Below are positions 53,010-64,000 of a DNA stretch of 64,000 bases, one piece after another; the first letter of the stretch is position 1; each line of letters begins with the position of its first letter. The translations under genes and the position numbers were made by a program. The notes beneath the pieces were generated by a model that was not told the DNA's origin, did no database searches, and was given only the letters and a program-made list of their open reading frames with translations. The DNA lies in assembly GCA_030581615.1 (NCBI GenBank), contig JAKTTT010000062.1:62001-126000 (forward strand), in the 5' to 3' direction. The DNA is from Alloascoidea africana. Its lineage: Eukaryota; Ascomycota; Alloascoideomycetes; Alloascoideales; Alloascoideaceae.

Positions 53010-54860
53010 ATGGTTAATTTCATTCACATTGTCAGTGGTCTTCTGTTGTCACAGTTAAGTCGGGCAGCGCCCACTGAACGGTCTGAAGAGCTTGTCGATC
53101 AATATTGGCCAAACGACTATTCCCCGAGCGACTTGGCAATCATTGAGCAGTCTCTGCAAACAATATATGCCATTGGTAATTCCACTTCTCTATCGAAATG
53201 CGAAAAGTGCAAATCTAGGTTAGCTCTTGGAAAGAGTCTTGCTTTGACTAAGGCCAACCTCTTCAACGATGTTTTCTCTGCTTGGTGTATCGCGGAGGGC
53301 AAGGCACCCTCCGAGTGCGAAACAACTTATGGTGAAGCAACTGTTTATGCTTCGACCAGAGGTGGAGATATGGCCAATGCGCTCACACTGTTGGACCCCT
53401 ACAGTCTTGATGGTGACTACTTTTGCTATTACCAGATGAAGAAAGCGTGTCCTTTGCCAGCTACCCCTGATGTCAATATTCTTGACTTGATACCGCCAAA
53501 GCCAGACAACTTGTCAAAGGTTGAAGATTCCGGAGAAACCTTTAATGTGCTTCATATTTCTGACTTTCACTTGAGTGTTGAGTACGAAGTTGGAAGAGAA
53601 GCCAATTGCACTGATAACAATATGTGCTGTACCCCACACTCCTACAATGAAGATATACCAGCTGGAAACATTTCTCTACCCGCGCCAACCTGGGGGTCAT
53701 ATTCTTGTGATGTGCCAGAAGTGCTTATCAAAGATGTATTGAGAGCAATTGCTGAGCTGAACAAGACTGAGGAGTTGGACTTGCAGTTTTCCATCTTCAC
53801 AGGTGATCTTTTCGACCATTCAAAGGAAGAGTATACCAGCTTGGAAGGGGTCCTACAGGCAGAGGACACCATTTTCAGGAACATGAAGCATTATTTAGAA
53901 GATATTCCAGTATATGCTACTCTTGGAAATCATGACTGCTTTCCTTATGGCCAGCTCGCACCTGAAAACTCTGGCTTTAGAAATAAGCACGATTGGAATG
54001 CTGAGCTGTTTTCGCACCTGTGGTCAGAGTATGGCTGGATCGATAATGAAACTGCTCAGGAAGTCAAGACACATTACGCTGGATTTGCGGTGAGACCAAC
54101 CCCAGGTTTGAAAGTCATTTCCTATAACTCGAACTCTTTCTACCAGAAAAATGTTTACGCCTATTACAACATCTCGCACCCTGATTCATTTGGAACATTC
54201 CAATTCTTGATTGATGAGCTTGTGGAATCAGAGAAAATAGGAGAAAGAGTATGGTTGATTGCCCATATACCTACTCAAGACGAAGACACTCTACCGATTT
54301 CTTCAGAATCCTTCATGAAGGTCGTAGAACGATTTTCGCCTGAAACTGTTGCTGGAGTCTTCTTTGGTCACACTCATCAAGACGAATTTACTGTTTTATA
54401 TGCGAATAATGCCACCGAGAAGAGCGAAGCAACTGCTTTGAATAACGCTTGGATTTCCCAGTCCCTCACACCGTACGTTAACAATAATCCCTCTTTCAGG
54501 TATTATGAGATTGATAAAAAGAGTTTTTCAGTCATCAATGCCTACCACTATTGGACCAAGCTTAATGATACTTTCATCGATACCCCCGATATCACTGAAC
54601 TGGTTTGGGAATTAGAGTATTCTGCCCGTGATATTTACGACCCACAACACACCTGGCCAGAGAAAGCTGCACTAAACGGAACTTTTTGGCATAGAGCTGC
54701 TGAGCTGATTCGTGATAACAATACAATTTCCCAAGATTATACCAATTTCAAGACTAGGTATAGCCCAGTTTATGATGACTGCACCAGTGAAAAATGTAGA
54801 AACGAGTTGTTTTGCAAATTGACGTCATTTTCTATCCCGTTGGTGCTTGAATGTGATTAA
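53010..54860 (+). CDS. secreted acid sphingomyelinase-like phosphodiesterase
   Basis: A metallophosphoesterase of the acid sphingomyelinase family, about 616 residues. The start MVNFIHIVSGLLLSQLSRAA is a clean signal peptide. A saposin B-like Cys region comes first (CEKC, ..AWC, ..SEC), as in ASMase. The catalytic part shows HISDFHL with the metal-binding Asp/His, then an NCTDNNMCC loop, FTGDLFDHS, TLGNHDCFPYG, HIPTQDED and GHTHQDEF, the full two-metal set. Several N-glycosylation sites (NST, NIS, NET, NAT) agree with secretion. There is no GPI signal at the C-terminus (LVLECD). The likely reaction is phosphodiester cleavage of sphingomyelin-like or inositol-phosphorylated lipids; polyphosphatases such as Ppn1 are distant relatives, but they lack this saposin part. 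Confidence 0.9.
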   Translation: MVNFIHIVSGLLLSQLSRAAPTERSEELVDQYWPNDYSPSDLAIIEQSLQTIYAIGNSTSLSKCEKCKSRLALGKSLALTKANLFNDVFSAWCIAEGKAPSECETTYGEATVYASTRGGDMANALTLLDPYSLDGDYFCYYQMKKACPLPATPDVNILDLIPPKPDNLSKVEDSGETFNVLHISDFHLSVEYEVGREANCTDNNMCCTPHSYNEDIPAGNISLPAPTWGSYSCDVPEVLIKDVLRAIAELNKTEELDLQFSIFTGDLFDHSKEEYTSLEGVLQAEDTIFRNMKHYLEDIPVYATLGNHDCFPYGQLAPENSGFRNKHDWNAELFSHLWSEYGWIDNETAQEVKTHYAGFAVRPTPGLKVISYNSNSFYQKNVYAYYNISHPDSFGTFQFLIDELVESEKIGERVWLIAHIPTQDEDTLPISSESFMKVVERFSPETVAGVFFGHTHQDEFTVLYANNATEKSEATALNNAWISQSLTPYVNNNPSFRYYEIDKKSFSVINAYHYWTKLNDTFIDTPDITELVWELEYSARDIYDPQHTWPEKAALNGTFWHRAAELIRDNNTISQDYTNFKTRYSPVYDDCTSEKCRNELFCKLTSFSIPLVLECD

Positions 54861-55454
54861 GAATTGTTTTCATTTTGATACATACGACTTTCCATAGCTC
54901 TTTTGAAGTTTTAAAAATATTTTTTTAATTCCATTAGTTTGACGAATAAAAAATTAGGCAAAGAAGCCTCAGATGTGATGACCATGTGCACCTCCAAGAT
55001 TAAACTCTAAATCGATATGTTTGTTGCGTCTTGTCGCAATTTCCTTTTTCCGGCCGGATATAAGGCTGTCGAATCTATACTTTTTGATTCGTTTAAACAA
55101 CTGATGTGGTTAGAAGCACAAGCCAATTTCTGATAACTGATTGGCTTCTTTATTCAACCCACCACTTTAGTAAGATTTCAATCTTCAAGACCAATTCAAG
55201 GATTTAGATTTACTCCGAGTAATAAGAAAAAACCAAACCAGTGCGTCAATTCAGTTTTAACACATGCTAATCAAATATTGCCTAAAAACTATTTCAATAA
55301 CCAACAATTTGAAATACAAATAACACGGACTGGAGGTGAGATGAGATGAAAACCTTACTGCTTTCGGATTGTATCAAGGGGCATTACCCGCCTTCACCGC
55401 TTCCTAACGCGACAATCTCCTTTATCAGCTGTTCATGAATTGGCCGACCAAAAC
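54861..55454. other. SRS2-type gene promoter with an upstream ORF
   Basis: 594 bases. AT-rich to 54960, mixed afterwards. A 30-codon ATG frame (55346-55438) ends 16 bases before the helicase start. TTACCCG, a Reb1-type core, lies at 55384-55390 inside it. Whether the mRNA includes this frame is unknown. Confidence 0.4.
55346..55438 (+). promoter_or_regulatory. possible upstream ORF of the helicase gene
   Basis: ATG to TGA, 30 codons (MKTLLLSDCIKGHY...), in a different frame from the helicase and ending 16 bases before its ATG. If transcribed it could lower translation of the helicase. Confidence 0.25.
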
Positions 55455-58027
55455 ATGGAGGAAATTGGCGGAGATTTAAATGAGTTTCAGCGAAAGGCTG
55501 TGTTTCATTCTCCAACAGGCCAATTGCAAATTCTTGCGGGTCCTGGAACGGGTATGTATACTTGTATTTTTGTTTTCATACATTACCCTCCATCTTTTGA
55601 AAAAGAAAGCTGACGCGTTGCTGAGAGCATTTCTTAGGGAAAACAAAAGTTTTGGTGTCTAGGGTAGCACGATTTGTTGAAAGAGGCATAAATCCTGAAA
55701 ACATCATTCTTACCACTTTTACGAATAAAGCAGCAAATGAGATGAAAAGCAGAATCGAAAAATATGTCAAAGATTCTAAGGCTGTCGGGGAAATGGTGAT
55801 TGGGACATCTCACGGGATTTGTCTTCGATATTTGAGAAAGTATGGACACATAATTGGCTTGAATAACCAATTCAAAGTAGCCGCCCAAAGGGATAGCGCA
55901 GATATGATAAAGCGTGTGGTGAACGCTATCCCTGCGGACATTATGAAAAAGTTTCGTAAACATGTTTTCACTCTTATATGGAGCGCTAAAACCAAATCTA
56001 ATAATGGATACTCGATTGAGGCAGTCAGTAAAGCGATTGGCTCCTTAAAATCCAAAGGGATCACATCCGACAAGTACGCATCAACCCCAAAGCATGGAGA
56101 AGAACTGAGCTATCTCTACACAATGTATCAAGCTGCCCTAGAAGAGCACAACTTGCTTGATTTTGACGATTTATTGATGAAGTGCGTACAGCTATTGGGG
56201 GAAGAACCTAAATGTGTTGAGAATATCGAGGAAGTACTGGTTGACGAATTTCAAGATATTAATGAGCTACAATTGAATCTGGTGATGCTGTTTTCTCAAG
56301 CCAGGAAGAATATAACAGTTGTAGGTGATCCTGATCAGAGTATTTATGGTTTTCGTCATGCGGAAGCAGCAGTTTTTGAGAAGATGAGATCGCATTATCC
56401 AAAATGTTCAGTCGTTACACTGAACCAAAATTATCGATCTACAACGCCAATTCTGTCAATTTCGGAATCTTTAATGCAGCAACAGCAGAAGCGAGCTCCT
56501 TTAAATTTGAGTTCAAATCTGGCAGAGCAATTCAAAGTTGTCTTTTCAGAGCAGCTAGATAATCAGCATGAATCCAATTGGATTGCAAATGAGATCAGAA
56601 AGTTCATGGAGTTGCCAGGTCTTATTGAAGATAACGATATAGCTGTCTTGGTGAGAGCCGGATGTCAGTCTCGGAGTATAGAGCAAGCCTTGATTGCAAA
56701 GCGTATTCCCTATAGGGTTGTGAAGGGTAGGCGATTTTGGGACAGAAAAGAAGTCACTGTAATGATAGACTATCTGCGCGTGGTAAGCTCCAGTGACGAT
56801 TCACCTGCGATTTTGAGAGTACTGAATTTTCCTGCTCGTGGTTTAGGAGAAAAGGGTCTCTCAAACATCGGGGCGCTTTTCGATACAAAACATGACACTC
56901 CTTACGAGTTGCTTAGACTGGCGATTGAATATGCGTCTTTGAGTCCTTCTAAACGGAAGCAATTTGATCCGAAATTGGCACCCTTTTTAAACGAAGTGAA
57001 GAGGTCAGTCAATGGAATTAAACAATTCGTTACTATAATCGACAAGACCAGATCAATAGTTGCTAGAGATAAACAATCGGTTGAATACTTATTGGAAGCC
57101 TTTGATTATCTTTACGAAGAATCTGGTTGCAAGAAAGATTTCGAAAAGGAGACAGAAAGAGATGAGAATGTTCGCGAGCTCAAAACACAGATGTCAGAGG
57201 TTGCGAGTAAGCCTTTCAAAGACGACGAAGCCGATTCTGCTTCGCCGAAAATTGAAGATACAGAAGAAGACGTTCCACTTCTACAACAATTTCTTGATTC
57301 GGTACAGCTATATGATAACAACAATAATCTCCTGGGTAGTACTAACGCTACATCGGTAACTATTTCCACAATTCATGCTGCAAAAGGCTTGGAATGGCCG
57401 ATAGTATTCATTCCCGGTTTGAATGAAGGCATAATGCCTCATTCTCTTAGTGCATCTGAACAAGACATTGACGAAGACCGGCGCTGTTTTTATGTATCTA
57501 TGACCCGCGCAAAATACTTGCTTTATCTCACGAGAAATAAAACCTCATCCACTGGTTGGTCTGGATCTTTCGAACAAGGGCCATCAAGATTCTTAACTTC
57601 GGCAATAACTGGCGCATGCTCGAAAACACAAGAAGGGTTGGAGCCAGAAAACATTAAAAAACTGTATTCACTATTTGGAAAAACTCTGCCAGAGAACTAC
57701 GTCATTCAAATAAAGAAAGATAAATCCAAAAAGTCGAAAAAGCGGTCGAGAAAAAATGTCGATGTTGATTTTACAAAAGCTTCGGCTCTCATTTCCAATA
57801 AAGAAAATTCCAAAATATACAAATTCCAACCAACCGTGACGAAAGAATCCAATTATTCTACGTCGGTCTCAAATATGTCTATTTACAACAAAACCAGTGC
57901 TGAAAATGCAAAGGAATCTATATCAGTGATTGATCTTACTGATGCACAAACGCCTGAAATCAGAGAGTTACAGCCATTTCCTTTTCAAAGGAAGCGTGCC
58001 TTGGGTGGTAAAAGACGTCGGTTCTGA
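55455..58027 (+). CDS. SRS2: UvrD/Rep-type DNA helicase, Srs2 family, one intron
   Basis: Srs2 is a 3'-5' helicase that strips Rad51 and restrains recombination. Exons are 55455-55551 and 55638-58027; the 86-base intron (GTATGT ... CTTAG) interrupts Walker A. Splicing gives ILAGPGTGKTKVLVSRVARF, 828 residues in all. Motifs: G29-T35 Walker A, TTFTNKAANEMK (Ia), VDEFQDINE (II), GDPDQSIYGFRHAEAA (III), TISTIHAAKGLEWPIVFIPG (V) and DEDRRCFYVSMTRAKYLL (VI). The middle agrees closely with Srs2 (RVVKGRRFWDRKE, LNFPARGLG). It is much shorter than the about 1170 residues of S. cerevisiae. The C-terminus keeps VIDLTD (796-801), a SUMO-interaction-type motif, and a basic end KRRRF. The start is the first ATG in frame after an upstream stop. 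Confidence 0.88.
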
Positions 58028-58479
58028 GCTCTGTTTTCTTATAGTTCGTATTCTTTATTCGATATGAATTATGACAATTTGAATGCATTTTCCAGTGATT
58101 TCAATGGCACTTCAAACAGATCATCACAAATTAAATCCAGAGCTGGCTCTGGACAAAGAACTCTAAATCATTCCAATATACGAAACATTCTTTAAATTAA
58201 AAGGCTTTCTTATTTAATGCATAATTATGATACAGTGCTGAATACTTTGGTATCCGCACTAAGGTCAATTGAGATGCTCGATTTTAAAATCATTCTGATG
58301 AGGTTGAGCGTCAAGAGTAAAAGAAGATAGTTTATACAATAAAATCAAAGAGAAAAAAATGAAGCAAGAGAAACAATGAGCTTTGTAATTGTGCCATAGA
58401 TGCCGATTCATAGGAATAGATGCCCAAATCATTTTTTTTTTCTTCTTATGGCATTACATTATAGTCGAAAACCGCTTCT
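58028..58479. other. convergent 3' region
   Basis: AT-rich spacer of 452 bases between the 3' ends of the helicase gene and SKY1, with a T-run at 58432-58441. No gene is visible. Confidence 0.6.
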
Positions 58480-61226
<2,747 letters not shown>

Positions 61227-62657
61227 TTAAAAGAAAGATAAAACAAAGACAAATAAAAAGGCCAGTAATCCAGAAGAATTGGCTCCATACCCACTAGCAG
61301 CAGCGTCCTTAGAAGAACTGCCTGATTGGGTAGCAGAACCAGAGGTGGTGGCTGTTCCATCAACACTGTTTATCAAATTATCAGAATTGAAATTCAGATT
61401 TGTATCCTTGATTTCTTTACCATCAGACCCGTAAATCTTGAAGCTAGTCTGTGTAGAGTTCAGTTTCACCAGCTTTCCGTAATTGGACGTGTCCACTCCA
61501 TTGTCAATCATATCTTGGACATCATCTGGAATGCTGGGCAAGTCTTCACTGGAGTCAAAGTCATCGTCAAGCTTATCAATCGCATTGGAATCGCATTTTG
61601 GAGTGCTTCGATCTTCAACACTGCTCTCTGATATTTTTTGCAACTTGAGATCAGCGTATCTCTTTTTCAAGTTGTCAAATTCTTCGCCTTCTTTGAGAGA
61701 TCCATCAGAATCAATAGTCACAATACCATAATTACTCTCTTCTTCCGAGTATTCGTAGACCAAACCCCCCGAAAATGTTTCAACCAAGCCGTCGTAGAGT
61801 CCATCGGTGACCTCCTCGAATGTCCTTGGTCTGTTCTTATTACAACCATACTCAGAAAAGAGAAGTGGAATTGAGCTGTCAGAGAAAGTTGAGTTCACGG
61901 TAGAGTAGCCGCTGCTTTGCCAGTCATTGACACCATCACACCATTCATAAGAGTTTAACCCATAGAAATCAGAACGTGAAGAATCATCTCCACACTGCAA
62001 ATATTCCCACCCAGCGACGCGAAGCGTGCCATCATCAGCTGCAGAGTAGCCGACTGGAATTGAACGATCGGAATGCTTGGAGATGTAACTCTTCATATCT
62101 CTTTGAACAGCTCTAATGTATGGTGGCGAAGCCTTTGCAGATTCAGCATCGTTAATAATTTCGTTCCCAGAGAAGAATCCAAGGACATTTGGAAAATTTT
62201 TGAAGCCTTCAATGACCTTGAAAACTCTGCTCATATAAAGCGCGTTGTAGGTCGAGCCTGGATCGTGTCTATTCAAGGAATTGCCATATGTTCCCGCATT
62301 CACGTCTAAAATGACATAAATACCAGCATTGTTAAAAATGGTCATACACTCGTCGTGATTCAAGTCTGGATTAACGGTGTAGACTCTGAGAACATTGACG
62401 CCCAACTGGTTCAACACAAAAGCATCACGAAGACATGCATCTCCATCTGTCAACACATCATGAGGGTCATCCGCGTTGTATGCTGAGGCTCCACCGATTT
62501 GATAATCAATCCCGATAGCGAAAAATACTTGACCATCATCAGTAGACTTTTTCCCCGGCTTGATGAACCTATTGCCCTTAATATGGATGGGGACAAGCGC
62601 AGAAGTTAATGCGGAAAATGCAAGAGCACTAACGGCAGATAATGTCCAGAGTTTCAT
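61227..62657 (-). CDS. GPI-anchored beta-1,3-glucanosyltransferase, Gas4/Gas5 type
   Basis: A GH72 enzyme that elongates and rearranges beta-1,3-glucan in the cell wall. The 476-aa product begins with a signal peptide MKLWTLSAVSALAFSALTSA. GH72 landmarks are KGNRFIKPG, FFAIGIDYQIGG, VNVLRVYTVNP and DVNAGTYGNSLNRHDP. The acid/base Glu is E166 in FFSGNEIIND and the nucleophile is E269 in LLFSEYGCNK. There is no Cys-rich CBM43 module, so it belongs with Gas4/Gas5 (471 and 484 residues) and not with Gas1/Gas2. The C-terminus is Ser/Thr/Gly-rich, then hydrophobic (LLAFLFVFVLSFF), a GPI signal. The two paralogues cannot be told apart here. An E-box GTCACGTG lies at 62849-62856. Confidence 0.93.
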   Translation of the reverse strand: MKLWTLSAVSALAFSALTSALVPIHIKGNRFIKPGKKSTDDGQVFFAIGIDYQIGGASAYNADDPHDVLTDGDACLRDAFVLNQLGVNVLRVYTVNPDLNHDECMTIFNNAGIYVILDVNAGTYGNSLNRHDPGSTYNALYMSRVFKVIEGFKNFPNVLGFFSGNEIINDAESAKASPPYIRAVQRDMKSYISKHSDRSIPVGYSAADDGTLRVAGWEYLQCGDDSSRSDFYGLNSYEWCDGVNDWQSSGYSTVNSTFSDSSIPLLFSEYGCNKNRPRTFEEVTDGLYDGLVETFSGGLVYEYSEEESNYGIVTIDSDGSLKEGEEFDNLKKRYADLKLQKISESSVEDRSTPKCDSNAIDKLDDDFDSSEDLPSIPDDVQDMIDNGVDTSNYGKLVKLNSTQTSFKIYGSDGKEIKDTNLNFNSDNLINSVDGTATTSGSATQSGSSSKDAAASGYGANSSGLLAFLFVFVLSFF

Positions 62658-63416
62658 AATATTCTAATCCAAAGCAGCCACCAATGGAAACGAGAAAAGA
62701 GAAGAAAAGAAAGAGAAGGGGGTAAACACGAACGAGGGCAAAAGGGGGTACAAGCTTGGTGTTTTTATTGTTAGCGCGAGCCTTATGTTTCTCCCAAAGA
62801 CAAGACGGTTACGACATGCATACGAGAGCTTGTTCCCAATGCAGAAAGGTCACGTGTGGAAGTTCCGAGGTGCAGGGGTTTTCAGCTTGGAAAAAAGACC
62901 AGCCTCTCCTGCTGAAAAACCGATTTAGGTGAGGGCTGATGAGGCAAGAGCCATTGATCTATGAGTATAGAATTTATGTGTCGTTTTCCACGAAGAGCTG
63001 TACTGTATAGACCAGTTTTTTTAGATATTGTATTGAATTGACTGCACAAAAGCGTGGGGAAGAAAAAAGGCCAACTTCAAGGATCTATCTTGTCCAATCT
63101 AATTTTAACCGTTGAGAAACGTGTATCAAATTAGTCTGGCATCCGCCGAAATGTTGCCACGAAAAATAAACTCTCTGAATTTTTGGGCTATGAAACATAG
63201 CATCGTGATTTCCCAAAGTATCTCCAATAGCTTGCCCATAATCGCTCAAATGTCGTTTCAAACCAAGCCTATACAAACATGTAACCACACTATTTCAGAA
63301 TCAGGCGCTTAATCTCTCCACCCACCCATCAATTCTCTGGGTTACCCAGCCTTTAGTCATTTTTTGTGACCTACTAGAACATTAGCATTGTGAAAATCTG
63401 AATATTGGGGTTAGTT
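62658..63416. other. divergent promoter between the GAS-type gene and TRM44
   Basis: 759 bases between divergent starts. The GAS side has a purine-rich leader (62680-62750 on plus). GTCACGTG lies at 62849-62856. The frames at 63085-63288 and 63112-63312 overlap on opposite strands and are not supported. Confidence 0.5.
62849..62856 (+). promoter_or_regulatory. Cbf1-type E-box upstream of the GAS-type gene
   Basis: GTCACGTG, about 190 bases upstream of the GAS start (minus strand, 62657). This is the third exact RTCACRTG match found in a promoter of this window. Confidence 0.45.
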
Positions 63417-64000
63417 ATGTTTGCCCCAATAGACGTAAGGTCTCAAGAGAGTGTTATTGGCCCAGAATGGGTCAGTGTGTTTGAGCAGCAAGGACTTGAG
63501 TTTGAGTCTGCTCATTTTGAGCAGGCTATGAATAACGTTATCCTAATGCCAAACATTAACTCCACAGTCATTTTACGTTCAGATATAATGAAGCGCGAGG
63601 ACTATGATCCAGATTCCGATTCCAATGATCTAGTAAAACGTTTCCAAAGCGAGGTACCAGAAATACCAGATATTACCTCCAAGAATCTGTGTGACAATAA
63701 GATCAGCCAAGCCGAAGATGCATCACCAAAGATGATAGCCCACTCTCTTGAGGATATGGAATATAGAACAATCCCTATAGGGCCAGAATTGAAGATTAGG
63801 AGAAAAATCCGCCTAGTTCGAAGGATAATTCCCCGGAACCCTTTCAAAGATGCGATTATCAACCAAACATGCCTTTTGCTTTCTTCACCAAAGCACGCAG
63901 ACACTCAACCATCAATATTTGTCGCATATGTTCCTCACATAACAAATGAGAAAGAATGCCCTTTCTACCTCCCTCCAGTCAACTGCGTTGGCATCCTTTT
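63417..64000 (+). CDS. TRM44: tRNA(Ser) Um44 2'-O-methyltransferase, 5' part
   Basis: Trm44 methylates the ribose of U44 in tRNA(Ser) in the cytoplasm. An open frame of 194 codons starts at the ATG at 63417 and runs off the right edge. Near residues 133-152 it reads RRIIPRNPFKDAIINQTCLL, followed by FVAYVPHITNEKECPFYLPP and NCVGILF, a stretch I recognise as the conserved start of the Trm44 methyltransferase region. The N-terminal 120 residues are less conserved. The SAM-binding part lies outside the window. The minus-strand frame at 63602-63904 is its shadow. The name rests on remembered similarity. Confidence 0.75.
   Translation, partial: MFAPIDVRSQESVIGPEWVSVFEQQGLEFESAHFEQAMNNVILMPNINSTVILRSDIMKREDYDPDSDSNDLVKRFQSEVPEIPDITSKNLCDNKISQAEDASPKMIAHSLEDMEYRTIPIGPELKIRRKIRLVRRIIPRNPFKDAIINQTCLLLSSPKHADTQPSIFVAYVPHITNEKECPFYLPPVNCVGIL

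Overview
The window is chromosomal DNA of a budding yeast (Saccharomycotina). It carries clear homologues of yeast TRP5, KSS1/FUS3, AAT2, PET117, MMF1, NEO1, SYG1, DFG10, FCY2, THO1, CDC20, VHR1, ICL1, SRS2, SKY1, GAS4/5 and TRM44, with yeast-type promoters (TATA boxes 85-125 bases before the start codon) and yeast-type introns (GTAAGT/GTATGT donors, CTAAC branch sites). CTG encodes leucine at conserved leucines in TRP5 (8189-8191) and ICL1 (47504-47506), so this is not a CUG-Ser yeast. Eight genes need splicing, MMF1 has five introns, and gaps between genes reach 3 kb. This points to a lineage outside the Saccharomycetaceae, perhaps a Dipodascales/Trichomonascaceae-like yeast; that placement is inference. 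I see no tRNA, rRNA, CRISPR or transposable element.

Layout. 1-1602: an F-box gene running off the left edge. 1603-7724: mostly non-coding, with a two-repeat orphan protein (5004-5657) and two doubtful ORFs. 7725-16671: spliced TRP5, a Fus3/Kss1-type MAP kinase, AAT2 with an extra C-terminal tail, and a GC-rich short-chain dehydrogenase. 17040-27551: a compact block of PET117, MMF1, the flippase NEO1, the SPX-EXS gene SYG1 and the polyprenol reductase DFG10. 29129-34066: a GPI-anchored cell-wall protein with Cys/acidic repeats, an orphan helical ORF and a seven-TM protein. 35626-45941: an FCY2-type permease, a spliced beta-propeller protein, THO1, CDC20 and a VHR1-type regulator. 46940-64000: ICL1 with a peroxisomal tail, a Zn2Cys6 regulator, a secreted sphingomyelinase-like enzyme, an SRS2-type helicase, SKY1, a GAS4/5-type glucanosyltransferase and the 5' part of TRM44.

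There are no operons. Links between genes are regulatory or by pathway. TRP5 and MMF1 share the same promoter pair (a GTCACGTG E-box, then TGACTCA). The VHR1-type gene has three Gcn4-type sites mixed with three Reb1-type sites. DFG10 (dolichol supply), the GPI wall protein and the GAS enzyme all serve the secretory pathway and wall.

Most notable: the VHR1-type protein carries, after its DNA-binding region, a segment with an almost perfect RNase III signature whose second catalytic pair is replaced. Also notable are very small exons in SYG1, recurrent hexanucleotide repeats in coding and non-coding DNA, and the repeat-built wall protein.
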